Shown piece after piece: positions 54,991 to 64,000 of a stretch of DNA of 64,000 nucleotides. This DNA comes from Terriglobus roseus (GTDB lineage: Bacteria > Acidobacteriota > Terriglobia > Terriglobales > Acidobacteriaceae). Position 1 is the stretch's first letter, and each line of letters opens with the position of its first letter. Location: assembly GCF_900105625.1 (NCBI RefSeq), contig NZ_FNSD01000001.1:3472001-3536000 (forward strand), read 5' to 3'. The notes under the pieces were generated by a model. The model made no database searches, was not told where the DNA came from, and saw only the letters and a list, made by a program, of their open reading frames with translations. The position numbers were made by a program, and so were the translations under genes.

Positions 54991-56169
54991 ATGGCAACGC
55001 TATCCTTGTTCACGCCGTCGTTTCCGCCGCTCAAACCTATGAAGCCTCGCGACCTCGCCGCCCCTACGCATCTCGCCAGTGACGAACATCGCTGGCTCGC
55101 TCTTCTGCGCCGGTCGAATTCGGCCATGCGGCCTGATGGGGCAGAGGATGCGTTCTTTTACGGCGTTACGACAACAGGGATCGTCTGCCGGCCAAGCTGC
55201 CCAAGCCGCCGTCCGCGGCGTGAGAACACCTTGTTCTTCGATACGGTCCGGCAGGCGGAGGCAGCCGGTTTTCGCACCTGCCAGCGATGCCGTCCTGCTG
55301 GACCACCGCCGGAGCAGGAAGCAGCAGCGAGGATCGATATCGTCCGTCGCTACCTCCAACAGCACGCGACGGAGGGGGCGGTCACGCTGCAGAAGCTTGC
55401 CGAGATTGCCGGGCTCAGCCCATTCCACCTGCAGCGAATCTTTCGCGCAGCGATGGGCGTCTCTCCCGCGGAGTATGCACGGCGTCTGCGGGCGGAACGG
55501 TTCGCCGATGCGTTGCTGGAGGGCAGCGTCACGGAAGCGGTCTACGCAGCGGGCTTCCAGTCAGCGAGTCAGGTCTATGCGAAGCGCGTGGCGGATGGCA
55601 TGACACCGGGCGCGCGAAAGCGGCTGGGCGAGCATCAGCACATTCACTACAGCATCGTCGACTCGCCGCTGGATCGGATGCTGGTGGCGGCGACAGATCG
55701 CGGTGTCTGCCTGATCGCCTTCGATACCAGCGATGAGGTTCTGCGCGAAGAATTGCGCAGCCGCTTCGCGGCTGCAGAACTTGAGGAAGATAGTGGCCGG
55801 CTGGCCGAGCATGCGAGGACCGTACTGCTGCACCTGTCGGAGTCGTCCACGGCGAAGCGGCTGCCGTTGCATGTGCGTGCGACAGCCTTCCAGCAGCGAG
55901 TCTGGAAGGCGCTCGAGGCCATTCCCCATGGAGAGACTCGGACCTATGCGCAGCTCGCGGCAGAGATCGGGTCGCCGAAGGCGGTGCGGGCCGTTGGCTC
56001 TGCCTGTGGAGCCAATCCAGTGGCGCCGGTGGTGCCATGTCATCGGGTGGTCGGCAGCAACGGTTCGCTGACCGGCTATCGCTGGGGTAAGGAGCGGAAG
56101 GCAAAGCTGTTGGAGATGGAGAAGGGAACAGGTAGTAGTAGGAATGAGGGATTAGGTATTAGGGATTAG
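54991..56169 (+). CDS. ada: Bifunctional DNA repair protein and regulator Ada
   Basis: 392 residues with three parts in order. The N-terminal Ada zinc domain repairs methylphosphotriesters (GAEDAFFYGVTTTGIVCRPS with CPSRRP and FRTCQRCRPAG, four Cys ligands). An AraC-type HTH follows (VTLQKLAEIAGLSPFHLQRI, GFQSASQVYAKRV). The C-terminal O6-alkylguanine methyltransferase carries the active Cys in VAPVVPCHRVVGSNG. Methylation of the N-terminal Cys turns Ada into an activator of its own gene. The last dozen residues (GSSRNEGLGIRD) are encoded by a simple repeat that overlaps the stop codon. Confidence 0.95.
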   Translation: MATLSLFTPSFPPLKPMKPRDLAAPTHLASDEHRWLALLRRSNSAMRPDGAEDAFFYGVTTTGIVCRPSCPSRRPRRENTLFFDTVRQAEAAGFRTCQRCRPAGPPPEQEAAARIDIVRRYLQQHATEGAVTLQKLAEIAGLSPFHLQRIFRAAMGVSPAEYARRLRAERFADALLEGSVTEAVYAAGFQSASQVYAKRVADGMTPGARKRLGEHQHIHYSIVDSPLDRMLVAATDRGVCLIAFDTSDEVLREELRSRFAAAELEEDSGRLAEHARTVLLHLSESSTAKRLPLHVRATAFQQRVWKALEAIPHGETRTYAQLAAEIGSPKAVRAVGSACGANPVAPVVPCHRVVGSNGSLTGYRWGKERKAKLLEMEKGTGSSRNEGLGIRD

Positions 56170-56220
56170 GGAAAAGAACAGGGGGGCGCAAGCGTCCTGA
56201 TCCCTGATCCCTGATCCCTG
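56146..56220. repeat. Imperfect inverted repeat of GGGATTAGGG / CCCTGATCCC units, overlapping the end of ada
   Basis: The left arm (56146-56171) is a run of GGGATTAGG-type units. The right arm (56196-56220) repeats CTGATCCCTGATCCCTG. As RNA the arms pair with A-U, G-C and one U-G per unit, giving a long hairpin. It probably ends ada transcription or stabilises the message. Confidence 0.8.
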
Positions 56221-56228
56221 TATAAGGG

Positions 56229-57338
56229 ATGCGTATGCGCCGACTCCTTACTGCTGTCCTCTGTCTTTTAACCACCGCCACTGCCGCCGCGCAGGCGCGG
56301 TGGACGCCTGAACGCGCCAATGCCTGGTATGCCAAGCAGCCATGGCTCGTAGGTGCGAACTACGTGCCATCCGACGCTATCAACCAGTTCGAGATGTTTC
56401 AGGCGGCGACCTGGAATCCTGCGCTGAACGATAAGGAACTGGGCTGGGCCGAAGCTGCCGGCATGAACACCATGCGTGTCTTCCTGCAGGACCAGCTCTG
56501 GCAGCAGGATCCTGAGGGGTTCAAAAAACGGCTGAATGAGTTCTTGGCGATCGCGGCGAAGCACCACATCCGGCCGCTGCTGGTGCTCTTCGATTCGTGC
56601 TGGGATCCGGAGCCGAAGCTAGGGCCGCAGCACCCGCCGATCCCAGGCATCCACAACTCGGGCTGGGTGCAGAGTCCCGGCGCGAAGGAGCTCACCGATC
56701 CTGCTTATGAGCCGAAGCTCGAGGCGTATGTGAAGGGTGTCGTCGGCGCCTTTGCGAAGGACGAGCGTGTGTTGGGCTGGGACATCTGGAACGAACCTGA
56801 TAATCCGACGGAACAATACAAGCAGACGCCGAACAAGACAGCGCGCGTCGACTACTACCTGCCGAAGGTCTTTGCCTGGGCGCGCAGTGTGGGGCCCTCG
56901 CAGCCGCTGACGAGTGGTGTGTGGCGCGACAACTGGAGCGACCCGGCCAAAGAGAGCGAAACGGTGAAGATTCAGCTTGCCGAGTCGGACATCATCACCT
57001 TCCACAACTACGGTTGGCCGGAGGAGTTCGAGGCGCGCATCAAGGAGCTGCAGCCATTGGGTCGTCCGATCCTGTGCACGGAGTACATGGCACGTGGCGC
57101 GGGCAGCACCTTCGACGGGTCGCTGCCGGTGGCGAAGAAGTACAACGTGGCGGCTATCAACTGGGGGCTGGTCGACGGACGCACACAGACAAAGTATCCG
57201 TGGGATTCGTGGCAGCGGCCGTATGTGCTGCAGCAACCTACGCTTTGGTTCCACGAGGTCTTCCATACGGACGGCAGACCCTATCGCCAGCGCGAGGTCG
57301 ACGAGATCCGTACGCTCACAGGGCGTGGTGCGAAGTAA
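56229..57338 (+). CDS. Secreted GH5-like glycoside hydrolase
   Basis: 369 residues with a signal peptide (MRRLLTAVLCLLTTATAAAQ). TIM-barrel features: WLVGANYVPSDAINQFEMFQ, a helix AEAAGMNTMRVFLQ, the acid/base Glu in LGWDIWNEPDNP, ITFHNYGWPEEFEA, and the candidate nucleophile Glu in RPILCTEYMARG. This is a clan GH-A pattern, closest to GH5 or a related uncharacterised subfamily. The substrate is probably a beta-glycan or mannan; it cannot be told from the sequence alone. Confidence 0.85.
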   Translation: MRMRRLLTAVLCLLTTATAAAQARWTPERANAWYAKQPWLVGANYVPSDAINQFEMFQAATWNPALNDKELGWAEAAGMNTMRVFLQDQLWQQDPEGFKKRLNEFLAIAAKHHIRPLLVLFDSCWDPEPKLGPQHPPIPGIHNSGWVQSPGAKELTDPAYEPKLEAYVKGVVGAFAKDERVLGWDIWNEPDNPTEQYKQTPNKTARVDYYLPKVFAWARSVGPSQPLTSGVWRDNWSDPAKESETVKIQLAESDIITFHNYGWPEEFEARIKELQPLGRPILCTEYMARGAGSTFDGSLPVAKKYNVAAINWGLVDGRTQTKYPWDSWQRPYVLQQPTLWFHEVFHTDGRPYRQREVDEIRTLTGRGAK

Positions 57339-57497
57339 GGAGTGGGAGCCTATCGGCGGCGGGGCAACTGCCGCCTGAACATCGCGTCTGCTCTGCGTCC
57401 ATGCCGTACACCATCAACGCTTCTTTCTGCAGTTCCGTAGAGGGCACGGTGTAACCTTGACCGTGACGAATTTATCGCCAAAGAGGGATCAACAAGC

Positions 57498-58946
57498 ATG
57501 GCTACAGCAGTTCTCACGCCCGAATCGCTCCACACCGCAGCGCCACTGCCGTACAAGGTCGCGGACATGTCGCTGGCCTCATGGGGCCGCAAGGAAATTG
57601 ACATTGCCGAGCAGGAGATGCCGGGCCTGATGAGCATCCGCAAGAAATACGCTGCGGGCCAGCCGCTGGCAGGCGTGCGTATCACCGGATCGCTGCACAT
57701 GACGATCCAGACCGCGGTGCTGATCGAGACGTTGAAGGATCTTGGCGCGGATGTTCGCTGGGCTTCGTGCAACATCTTCTCCACGCAGGATCACGCGGCC
57801 GCCGCCATCGCGGAGACGGGCACACCGGTCTTCGCATGGAAGGGCGAAACGCTGGAAGAGTACTGGTGGTGCACCTACCAGGCGCTGACGTTCCCCGGTG
57901 ACCTGGGCCCGCAGATGGTTGTGGACGACGGCGGCGATGTGACGCTGCTGATCCACAAGGGTGTCGAGCTCGAAGCGGGCGATCGCAGCTTTGTGGACGG
58001 CAAGGCCGGCAGCGAAGAAGAGGCGGTCATTCAGAAGCTGCTGCTGAAGGTGCTGGCGGAAGACCCGCAGCACTGGACGAAGGTTGCGAAGGAGTGGCGC
58101 GGCGTTTCGGAAGAGACGACGACCGGTGTGCATCGCCTGTACGACATGATGAAGAAGGGCAAGCTGCTGGTGCCCGCTATTAACGTGAACGACTCTGTCA
58201 CGAAGAGCAAGTTCGACAACCTGTACGGCTGCAAGGAGTCGCTTGCGGACGGTATCAAGCGCGCTACAGACGTAATGATGGGCGGCAAGGTTGCGGTCAT
58301 CTGCGGCTATGGCGACGTCGGCAAGGGCTCGGCACAGTCGCTGCGCGGCATGGGCGCCCGCATCATCGTGACGGAGGTTGACCCCATCAATGCTCTGCAG
58401 GCTGCGATGGAGGGATTTGAGGTCACCACGCTGGAAGACACGCTGGGCCGCGGTGACATCTATGTCACCTGCACAGGTAACGTGGACATCATCACCTTCG
58501 AGCACATGCAGAAGATGAAGGATCAGGCCATCGTCTGCAACATCGGTCACTTCGACAATGAGATCCAGATGGACCGTCTGAACACATCAGACGCCATCAA
58601 GCTGGAGATCAAGCCACAGGTGCACAAGTACACCTTCCCCAATGGCAACGCGATCTTCGTACTGGCCGAAGGCCGCCTGGTGAACCTGGGCTGCGCGACG
58701 GGACACCCGAGCTTCGTGATGTCGAACAGCTTCAGCAACCAGACACTGGCACAGCTCGACCTGTGGGCGAACAAGGACACGTATCCAGTAGGCGTCTATG
58801 TCCTGCCCAAAAAGCTCGACGAGGAAGTGGCTCGTCTGCACCTTGAGAAGATCGGTGTGAAGCTGACGACGCTGTCGGAGAAGCAGGCCGAGTACATCGG
58901 CGTCCCGGTGGAAGGTCCATTCAAGAGCGAAACGTACCGCTATTAA
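57498..58946 (+). CDS. ahcY: Adenosylhomocysteinase
   Basis: 482 residues. Splits S-adenosylhomocysteine into homocysteine and adenosine, using bound NAD. Seen: [40 protein letters not shown], the NAD motif [40 protein letters not shown] and the conserved end KSETYRY that closes the NAD site. Upstream (57339-57497) I see a G-rich ribosome site (GAGGG) but no SAH riboswitch. It has its own terminator. Confidence 0.98.
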   Translation: MATAVLTPESLHTAAPLPYKVADMSLASWGRKEIDIAEQEMPGLMSIRKKYAAGQPLAGVRITGSLHMTIQTAVLIETLKDLGADVRWASCNIFSTQDHAAAAIAETGTPVFAWKGETLEEYWWCTYQALTFPGDLGPQMVVDDGGDVTLLIHKGVELEAGDRSFVDGKAGSEEEAVIQKLLLKVLAEDPQHWTKVAKEWRGVSEETTTGVHRLYDMMKKGKLLVPAINVNDSVTKSKFDNLYGCKESLADGIKRATDVMMGGKVAVICGYGDVGKGSAQSLRGMGARIIVTEVDPINALQAAMEGFEVTTLEDTLGRGDIYVTCTGNVDIITFEHMQKMKDQAIVCNIGHFDNEIQMDRLNTSDAIKLEIKPQVHKYTFPNGNAIFVLAEGRLVNLGCATGHPSFVMSNSFSNQTLAQLDLWANKDTYPVGVYVLPKKLDEEVARLHLEKIGVKLTTLSEKQAEYIGVPVEGPFKSETYRY

Positions 58947-58965
58947 CAGCCGTCGGGCAGTAATA

Positions 58966-58997
58966 TTGGGGCAGCAGGTGTTCGCCTGCTGCCCCAA
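58966..58997 (+). terminator. Terminator of ahcY
   Basis: TTGGGGCAGCAGG pairs with CCTGCTGCCCCAA around a short loop, followed by CATCTTTTTC. It lies in the apparent upstream frame of the next gene and so excludes its earlier start. Confidence 0.9.
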
Positions 58998-59019
58998 CAT
59001 CTTTTTCTGGCCTGGTCGC

Positions 59020-60561
59020 GTGCGGATTGCCACTACTGTGTTGTTGTCTGCCTCTTTGTCTATGCCCCTGCTCTCGGGGTGTGGCACCAACGTTTATCGG
59101 GGCGAGGCGACGGCAGACTATTCCTTTACGGAGCCGTTGCCGGCAGGACCCTTCACGTACATCTCAGCGCTCGGCTGTGCGAAGCAGGACGTCGATCTGA
59201 GTACGGGCCTGACGATCACGGGCGGTCCAGCGCATGATGACGGGCCCTGTATCACTGCGGCGCTGGCGAAGGCTACTGCAGAGCATCCGGTTGTTCTGGT
59301 ACAGGACGGTGCAAGTCTGGTCTCCAGTATTCACGGACCAGCCGCAGGCCATTGGAGCATAGTAGGCCGTGGTGCAGGATTCCACGGAGCAGACACCCTC
59401 TTCGGCACGGGCTTCTTCCAGAAGGCCGGCACGAATGATGACGTCATCTTCAACGGCGATGGTCCTCATGCTGGCTGTCCCAGCGGCTACAGTGATCCCG
59501 GGTTTATCACTCCCGGTCTGCCCCCTCCGCGCGGTAACGGTGTGACGCTGCGCGACTTCGCTATCAATGGGAATCGCGGCAATGGCGGGAATGGGAACTC
59601 CACCACGGGTGACCCGCGTGGCACGGGTACTTGCTGGTTTATGGGCATTGACCTTATGGACCTGGACGACGTGCTGATCAGCGGCGTCACCTTCTACAAC
59701 ACCTCAACCTACAATCTTCGCCTCAGCGATGTAGGGCAAGCCACCGTGCAGCACTCGCTGTTTGCCAACATGGGACTCCTGCCACCCGGTTACTACTCAC
59801 AAAACGGCGATGGGACACACGTGAATGGCCCGGCGAATGATATCAGCATCCATGACAACTACTACATCACCACGGATGATGCCATTGCCCTGAATGCTCC
59901 GGAGGGCTGGGGCGGACTCATCACAAACATCAACATTTCGAACTCCTTCGTGCAGCAAGGGGGCTCGATGTTACGTGCTTATACGAACAGTTCGTCCGTG
60001 CCTACGGGCGATGCTTTACCGGTGGTTTCGAACATAACGGTCGACAACCTGAATGGGTCGGCCTACATCTGCGCGTTCTTTGGAGATGGATTTCTTCATA
60101 ATGTGACGCGAAGGGGAACGATCAAGAACTTTCTTTGGAAGAACTCCACCTGTGCCGCGGAATTCGGCTCGGGCCTGACGGAGAATGTAGCGGACATAAC
60201 GTTTTCCAACTATCGATGGATCAGCGACCGCTCTGCGAATCCCTTCCTCGATATCAAAGGCGGCCATGTCGATCGGCTTGCTTTGCAGAACATCACGCTT
60301 GAGCGCTCATGGGATGTTGTCCCCGCGTTGGTCCGGGTGGGCACCGGACAAGCAGCAACTGTCGACGAGCTGTCCATTGACGGCTTGAGGTTTAACGGCA
60401 TCAGCGATCGATTGCGACAGTTGGTGCTACTTTTGCCGCAAAGCTTCATCACACGCATTGATGTGAAAGATGTGACCTCAGACTATGTCGACGTGGTCGA
60501 TAACGCCGCGCTTGCTGGCACGATCGCCAAGTCCTCACGAAGCGCGACCGCCGGAAGGTGA
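59020..60561 (+). CDS. Lipoprotein with a right-handed beta-helix (pectate lyase-like)
   Basis: 513 residues from GTG 59020, giving a lipoprotein signal (MRIATTVLLSASLSMPLLSG followed by Cys; lipobox LLSGC). The mature part has many short strands with Asn ladders (NGVTLRDFAINGNRGNGG, DVLISGVTFYNTSTYNLRLS, NDISIHDNYYITTDDAIALN), typical of parallel beta-helix pectate lyase-like or GH28-like folds. No GH28 catalytic triplet or Asp/Arg set could be located with confidence. It is likely surface-attached polysaccharide binding or cleaving. GC is lower in the second half. Confidence 0.8.
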   Translation: MRIATTVLLSASLSMPLLSGCGTNVYRGEATADYSFTEPLPAGPFTYISALGCAKQDVDLSTGLTITGGPAHDDGPCITAALAKATAEHPVVLVQDGASLVSSIHGPAAGHWSIVGRGAGFHGADTLFGTGFFQKAGTNDDVIFNGDGPHAGCPSGYSDPGFITPGLPPPRGNGVTLRDFAINGNRGNGGNGNSTTGDPRGTGTCWFMGIDLMDLDDVLISGVTFYNTSTYNLRLSDVGQATVQHSLFANMGLLPPGYYSQNGDGTHVNGPANDISIHDNYYITTDDAIALNAPEGWGGLITNINISNSFVQQGGSMLRAYTNSSSVPTGDALPVVSNITVDNLNGSAYICAFFGDGFLHNVTRRGTIKNFLWKNSTCAAEFGSGLTENVADITFSNYRWISDRSANPFLDIKGGHVDRLALQNITLERSWDVVPALVRVGTGQAATVDELSIDGLRFNGISDRLRQLVLLLPQSFITRIDVKDVTSDYVDVVDNAALAGTIAKSSRSATAGR

Positions 60562-60600
60562 GCGATCGCTCTTTCAGGCTGCGGTAACCGTGACCTGAAA

Positions 60601-61605
60601 TCACTTCTCTGCAGTCAGCCAAAGACCGTCTGGGAACTTTCCGGTTGTCACGTCCTTTGTCACTTTAAAGGTCCCGAGGTCGATCCTGACCAGGTGGTCT
60701 GTCTTGGCTGATGTGGCGTATGCGAACTTTCCGTCGGGTGAGACGACGACCTCGTTGATGCCTTTGGGCGTCTCGACGGACTTCACCACCTCCATTGACT
60801 TCAGGTCCACGACGGCAATCGCCGGCTGGCCGTCCATCGTCACCAGCAGGGATTTGCCATCGACCGTCGGCGCGGTGCCGTAGCCCACCCCGGGCAGCTT
60901 GATGCGCTTGGCGATGGTGTCGGTTTTCGTGTCGATCACAACTAGTTCTGGCGTGGTCTGGTCTGCTGTGAAGACCCACTTGCCGTCGTTGGAGTTGGAG
61001 ATGCGCTGCGTATTCGACGAGATGGGGATCGTCTTAAGGAACTTGCGTCCTGGGACATCCATTACGGAGACAGTCCCTGGACCCACGTTGGCAGAGTAGA
61101 GCTTCTTGCCATCTGGCAAGAGCGTGATCATGTGCGATTGCTTTGCGCCCGTAGGGATCGAGCCCACGACCTTCATCGACCTCGGATCGACTACGGAGAC
61201 GGTCTTGTCGATCTCCGTTGTCACCAGCAGCATACCCGTGTGAGTGTCCCAGATGGGCTTGTGCGGACGGACGCCATGGGGAAACGCGATGGTGCCGACC
61301 GGCTTCGCCGTGGCGATGTCGAACACCTGGATATGATCGCCGTCCGTGCCGGGTTTCCCCACGCCGGAGTTCCCGTACAGCGGTACGAAAGCCGTCTTAC
61401 CATCGACGGTTGCAATTACTTCGTGACCGGCATCCGCGCCGCCGTCTTCCTTCGCGCTGGCCACTTCGGTCAACGTCTCCGGATCATAGACATGGAACGT
61501 CTGATCCCGTTGGGAGACGACCAGCAGGCGCGACTGGGCAGTGGTGGCAATGGGTGCAAACGTGGCGATGGCGATCGCTGCGAGTCGGACGGCAGTGGGC
61601 TTCAT
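60601..61605 (-). CDS. Secreted YVTN-type beta-propeller protein
   Basis: 334 residues from ATG 61605 with a signal peptide (AVRLAAIAIATFAPIATTAQ). The mature part consists of repeated beta-propeller blades: LLVVSQRDQTFHVYDPETLT, HIQVFDIATAKPVGTIAFPH, TVSVVDPRSMKVVGSIPTGA, ELVVIDTKTDTIAKRIKLPG, AIAVVDLKSMEVVKSVETPK and HLVRIDLGTFKVTKDVTTGK. These are YVTN/lactonase-like blades. The role is probably binding or sensing; enzymatic lactonase activity is not shown. Confidence 0.86.
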   Translation of the reverse strand: MKPTAVRLAAIAIATFAPIATTAQSRLLVVSQRDQTFHVYDPETLTEVASAKEDGGADAGHEVIATVDGKTAFVPLYGNSGVGKPGTDGDHIQVFDIATAKPVGTIAFPHGVRPHKPIWDTHTGMLLVTTEIDKTVSVVDPRSMKVVGSIPTGAKQSHMITLLPDGKKLYSANVGPGTVSVMDVPGRKFLKTIPISSNTQRISNSNDGKWVFTADQTTPELVVIDTKTDTIAKRIKLPGVGYGTAPTVDGKSLLVTMDGQPAIAVVDLKSMEVVKSVETPKGINEVVVSPDGKFAYATSAKTDHLVRIDLGTFKVTKDVTTGKFPDGLWLTAEK

Positions 61606-61719
61606 GGTCCGCGAGTCTAACACCGGCGGTGTGCTCTTGGCCTCATCGAATGAAACGGTGCGCAGTGTCCAGAGACAGCATCGGCGATACAGCATCGACG
61701 GTCGCCGTCGACAGTCAGA

Positions 61720-62487
61720 CTATTGAGTTGCAGTGGCGGATTCGTAATCACTGGTTGTGACGACTTGAACGGCCGGGGCGGTGACGATCTGCTGGTCGAG
61801 GATCAGGATGGTCCGTGCGCTGCCAGCAGGGTAGGTTGTGGACGCGCCGGTGTACAGCGGTACCGTTGTCTTGGAGATAACGGTGCCGTTCGTGACAACG
61901 TAGAGCGTATACGTTCCGGTGGGCACGTTCAGATAGCCCGTATTCGTTCCGAAGACAATGCCCGTCTGCAGCGGGTTTACAGCTGCGAGCGAACTGCTGG
62001 ACGGCACCAGGTAGAGATCAATGGCGCCCGGCGAAATGGCTTCATCAAGAAAGCGCAGGGAAATCTGCCCGGACGGCGCCGGCTGTGACTGGTCGGTGAG
62101 CACCTGGCTCTGGATGGTCGCAGCTGCATTGTTGATCAGCAGTGTGTACTGCTTCGCTGTGGCGAGGGTGGCGCGTACGGTGGTCAGCGCTGTCCTGGTG
62201 CCGGCAGTGTCGATGGAGTATGTGTAAGTCGACGGTGTCGCGGGGACATACGACGTAATGGTGCCAAAACCCAGGTTGTACGCGATCGCAGAGGTGCCGG
62301 AATATATGTCGAGGCCGCCTGCGTCCGGCGATGCATCGATAATGCGCAGCTGTGCGATAGTGGCGGACGTGACACCGTTCACAGCCTGGCAACCGCTCAA
62401 CCCGCTAACGCATGCCAGCATGGCCACCGCACCGAACACCATGCGCGGAAGAATGCTGCGACAGGCGAATTGAAGGGAAGGGATCAT
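61720..62487 (-). CDS. DUF4397 lipoprotein
   Basis: 255 residues with a lipoprotein signal (RMVFGAVAMLACVSGLSGCQ, lipobox LSGC). Two DUF4397 units follow: AQLRIIDASPDAGGLDIYSG with FGTITSYVPATPSTYTYSI, and later ISLRFLDEAISPGAIDLYLV with GTNTGYLNVPTGTYTLYVV. Each is an Ig-like beta-sandwich found in bacterial surface proteins. Function unknown; adhesion-like or structural. Confidence 0.88.
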   Translation of the reverse strand: MIPSLQFACRSILPRMVFGAVAMLACVSGLSGCQAVNGVTSATIAQLRIIDASPDAGGLDIYSGTSAIAYNLGFGTITSYVPATPSTYTYSIDTAGTRTALTTVRATLATAKQYTLLINNAAATIQSQVLTDQSQPAPSGQISLRFLDEAISPGAIDLYLVPSSSSLAAVNPLQTGIVFGTNTGYLNVPTGTYTLYVVTNGTVISKTTVPLYTGASTTYPAGSARTILILDQQIVTAPAVQVVTTSDYESATATQ

Positions 62488-62806
62488 GAAAGCGGAGGCC
62501 TATGACCGGGAGAAGACAAGGGCTGTGCCTCTCACTGTAAACGAAAGCAGCAGCCTCAGATAGCCCTGAAATCCCCGAAGAACCCCGGAGACAACAGGGA
62601 ATCAGCTTCGTTCTGGAGTGGGATGAGCCCAAAGTTGACGGGATTGCAGAGTGGACGGTGCCAGAAGCGGCAACCATCGGGAAATATTCGTAGAGGTAAG
62701 CAGGCGGCGCAGTAAGCTGACTCTCAAGAGTCAACAGGTCAAACCCCACCAAACACACGGCGACAACAGCAGGATGCCTCGGGCGCATCCAAGCAGGAAC
62801 CTATCT
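62488..62806. other. 319-bp gene-free stretch
   Basis: It lies between two divergent genes (the lipoprotein at 62487 and the transglutaminase at 62807). It should hold both promoters. No convincing -35/-10 pair, repeat or RNA structure was recognised. Confidence 0.6.
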
Positions 62807-63733
62807 ATGTTGATTCAAAGCGAGTTCGACATCCAGTTCCATCTGCCCGGCGAGACACCGATGGTGGCCCTGCTGCACCTGCATCCTTCGCTGGACGCTG
62901 CGCTGCGCTCAAGTGATGACCTCGTCGTCGAACACATTGATGCGAATCACACGACGAGCATCCTGCCAGAAAACTACACCGACAGCTTTGGCAATCGATG
63001 CGCACGGTTTCATGCTCCAGCAGGCGCTTTGCGTCTGACCGGGAACACCATTCTGGAAGCTCCTGAGACACCCGATCCGCAGCCCTTCGGTGCGGAGCAA
63101 CACCAGGTGGAAGATCTGCCCTCGGAAGTGCTGCAGTTCCTACTGGCAAGTCGGTATTGTGAGGTCGATCGCTTCAGCGCCATCGCAAGCGACCTGTTCG
63201 GCAATCTGCCCCCAGGGGGCGAGCGCGCTATGGCCATTCGTGATTGGGTGAACTGGAAGGTGCGTTTCGACTATGCCAAGGCGCGGCCCACCAAGACCGC
63301 TATGGATGTCTATACGGAACGTGAAGGTGTCTGCCGAGACTTTCAACACCTGGCCATCACCCTTACCCGTGCGATGAATATGCCAGCGCGGTATGTCACG
63401 GGACAGCTTGGGGATATCCGCATCCCATTCAGCGGCGCTGGCGACTTCTCGGCCTGGTACCAGGTCTGGCTCGGCGGTCGATGGTGGGATATGGATGCCC
63501 GGCACAACACACCCCGGCTGGGCCGTATTCTGATGGCGACCGGTCGCGATGCCGCCGACGTAGCCATCACCACGTCCTTCGGCCAGGCCAACCTGACCCA
63601 CTTCTACGTCGAATCCAACGAGATCGACAGCAGTGGAGCGCGCATCCCGCTGCCACCACGGCTCGTGGAGCAGGTGCCATCGCACGTACCACCGCAGCGG
63701 CCTGTTAACGCGCTTGTGACACAAAGCGAATAA
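62807..63733 (+). CDS. Transglutaminase-like protein
   Basis: 308 residues from ATG 62807, preceded by AGGAA; a longer upstream frame is not protein-like. An N-terminal domain (FDIQFHLPGETPMVALLHLH) is of the kind found before the bacterial transglutaminase core. The core has the catalytic Cys in EREGVCRDFQHLAITLTRAM and the His/Asp in GGRWWDMDARHNTPRLGRIL. There is no signal peptide, so it is probably cytoplasmic. Such proteins are cysteine proteases or amidases more often than crosslinkers. Confidence 0.9.
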   Translation: MLIQSEFDIQFHLPGETPMVALLHLHPSLDAALRSSDDLVVEHIDANHTTSILPENYTDSFGNRCARFHAPAGALRLTGNTILEAPETPDPQPFGAEQHQVEDLPSEVLQFLLASRYCEVDRFSAIASDLFGNLPPGGERAMAIRDWVNWKVRFDYAKARPTKTAMDVYTEREGVCRDFQHLAITLTRAMNMPARYVTGQLGDIRIPFSGAGDFSAWYQVWLGGRWWDMDARHNTPRLGRILMATGRDAADVAITTSFGQANLTHFYVESNEIDSSGARIPLPPRLVEQVPSHVPPQRPVNALVTQSE

Positions 63734-63834
63734 GCAAGACAAGCGTTCGTGTTGGCCGGATGTCAAATGGTCCGGTCATCGAACTGCTTTGTGGTGCCAG
63801 GGGAAGACGCTGTCCCCCTGCTAGACTGGCGCTG

Positions 63835-64000
63835 ATGAAGCTCTCCTTCCCGACGCGATTTCCTCCCGCGTACATGCTCACTTGCGCAGGCATCATCTTT
63901 GTCGCTGCGTGGGCTGAAGGGACAGACATCCTTGTAGCGCTACTGGCTGGTACATTCGTCATCCTCTCGGGGCTCGCGTTTAATATGGCGGGCGGCCTCG
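63835..64000 (+). CDS. N-terminal part of a membrane protein (cut by window end)
   Basis: Starts at ATG 63835 and runs off the window with 55 codons visible. Two hydrophobic helices appear (AYMLTCAGIIFVAAWAEG and ILVALLAGTFVILSGLAF), separated by a short acidic loop. No family can be named from this much. It is on the same strand as the transglutaminase gene, about 100 bases downstream. Confidence 0.7.
   Translation, partial: MKLSFPTRFPPAYMLTCAGIIFVAAWAEGTDILVALLAGTFVILSGLAFNMAGGL

Noticed and set aside
57339-57497. SAH riboswitch upstream of ahcY
   Set aside because: No matching conserved core was seen; only a ribosome site.

Overview
The window looks like a chromosomal segment from an acidobacterium of the Terriglobia type (Terriglobus/Granulicella/Edaphobacter-like). 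The basis is the gene content: an Oar-like TonB-dependent receptor with an N-terminal carboxypeptidase-regulatory-like domain, two VWFA-type secreted proteins of the kind abundant in Acidobacteria, many secreted or outer-membrane proteins, a high-GC coding style, and frequent GTG/TTG starts. The species assignment is inference. No plasmid, phage, IS transposase or CRISPR array was recognised.

Layout. 1-4.7 kb: 3' part of rpoC, a perfect terminator hairpin and a DsbA-like thioredoxin-fold gene. 4.7-8.2 kb: a small accessory patch with palindromic repeats, a DUF1080 protein, a visibly more AT-rich two-gene cassette (soluble protein plus four-helix membrane protein, RexA/RexB-like in layout) and a broken ohr gene. 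8.2-15.4 kb: glutathione peroxidase, secreted proteins, a c-type cytochrome, UV endonuclease uvsE, an ABC-F ATPase of the YbiT type and a DUF2237 gene. 15.7-19.1 kb: the TonB-dependent receptor, then tRNA-Arg(CCG). 19.3-31.4 kb: glycine cleavage genes (gcvPB, gcvPA, gcvH and, 7 kb away, gcvT), interrupted by a nine-haem cytochrome, an mhqO-mhqD-marR quinone-detoxification operon and a GT39-type glycosyltransferase. 31.5-42.3 kb: small secreted or membrane proteins, glgC, an outer-membrane barrel, tatA, a PPK2 kinase, an EamA transporter, a divergent VWA pair and a histidine kinase/response regulator pair.

42.4-52.3 kb is a histidine operon on the minus strand, read in the order hisL-I-G-D-C-B-H-F-(GH63 glucosidase)-A. 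It starts with a previously unnamed 26-codon leader peptide in which 7 of 10 consecutive residues are His. This is followed 30 nt later by an intrinsic terminator, the layout of a classical his attenuator. The operon is also loaded with palindromic repeats: three intercistronic gaps contain them, and two copies lie in frame inside hisC and are predicted to be translated in the same phase. hisE and hisN are not in the window.

52.4-64 kb: a secreted helix-hairpin-helix (ComEA-like) protein, metK, a membrane-anchored HTH protein, ada, a GH5-like hydrolase, ahcY (with metK, part of the SAM cycle), a beta-helix lipoprotein, a YVTN-type beta-propeller, a DUF4397 lipoprotein, a transglutaminase-like protein and the start of a membrane protein.

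The most notable observations are the his leader/attenuator, the translated palindromes in hisC, a composite A-B-C palindromic element found at four separate loci, the RexAB-like cassette, and a tandem AT-rich non-coding repeat near 27.6 kb.
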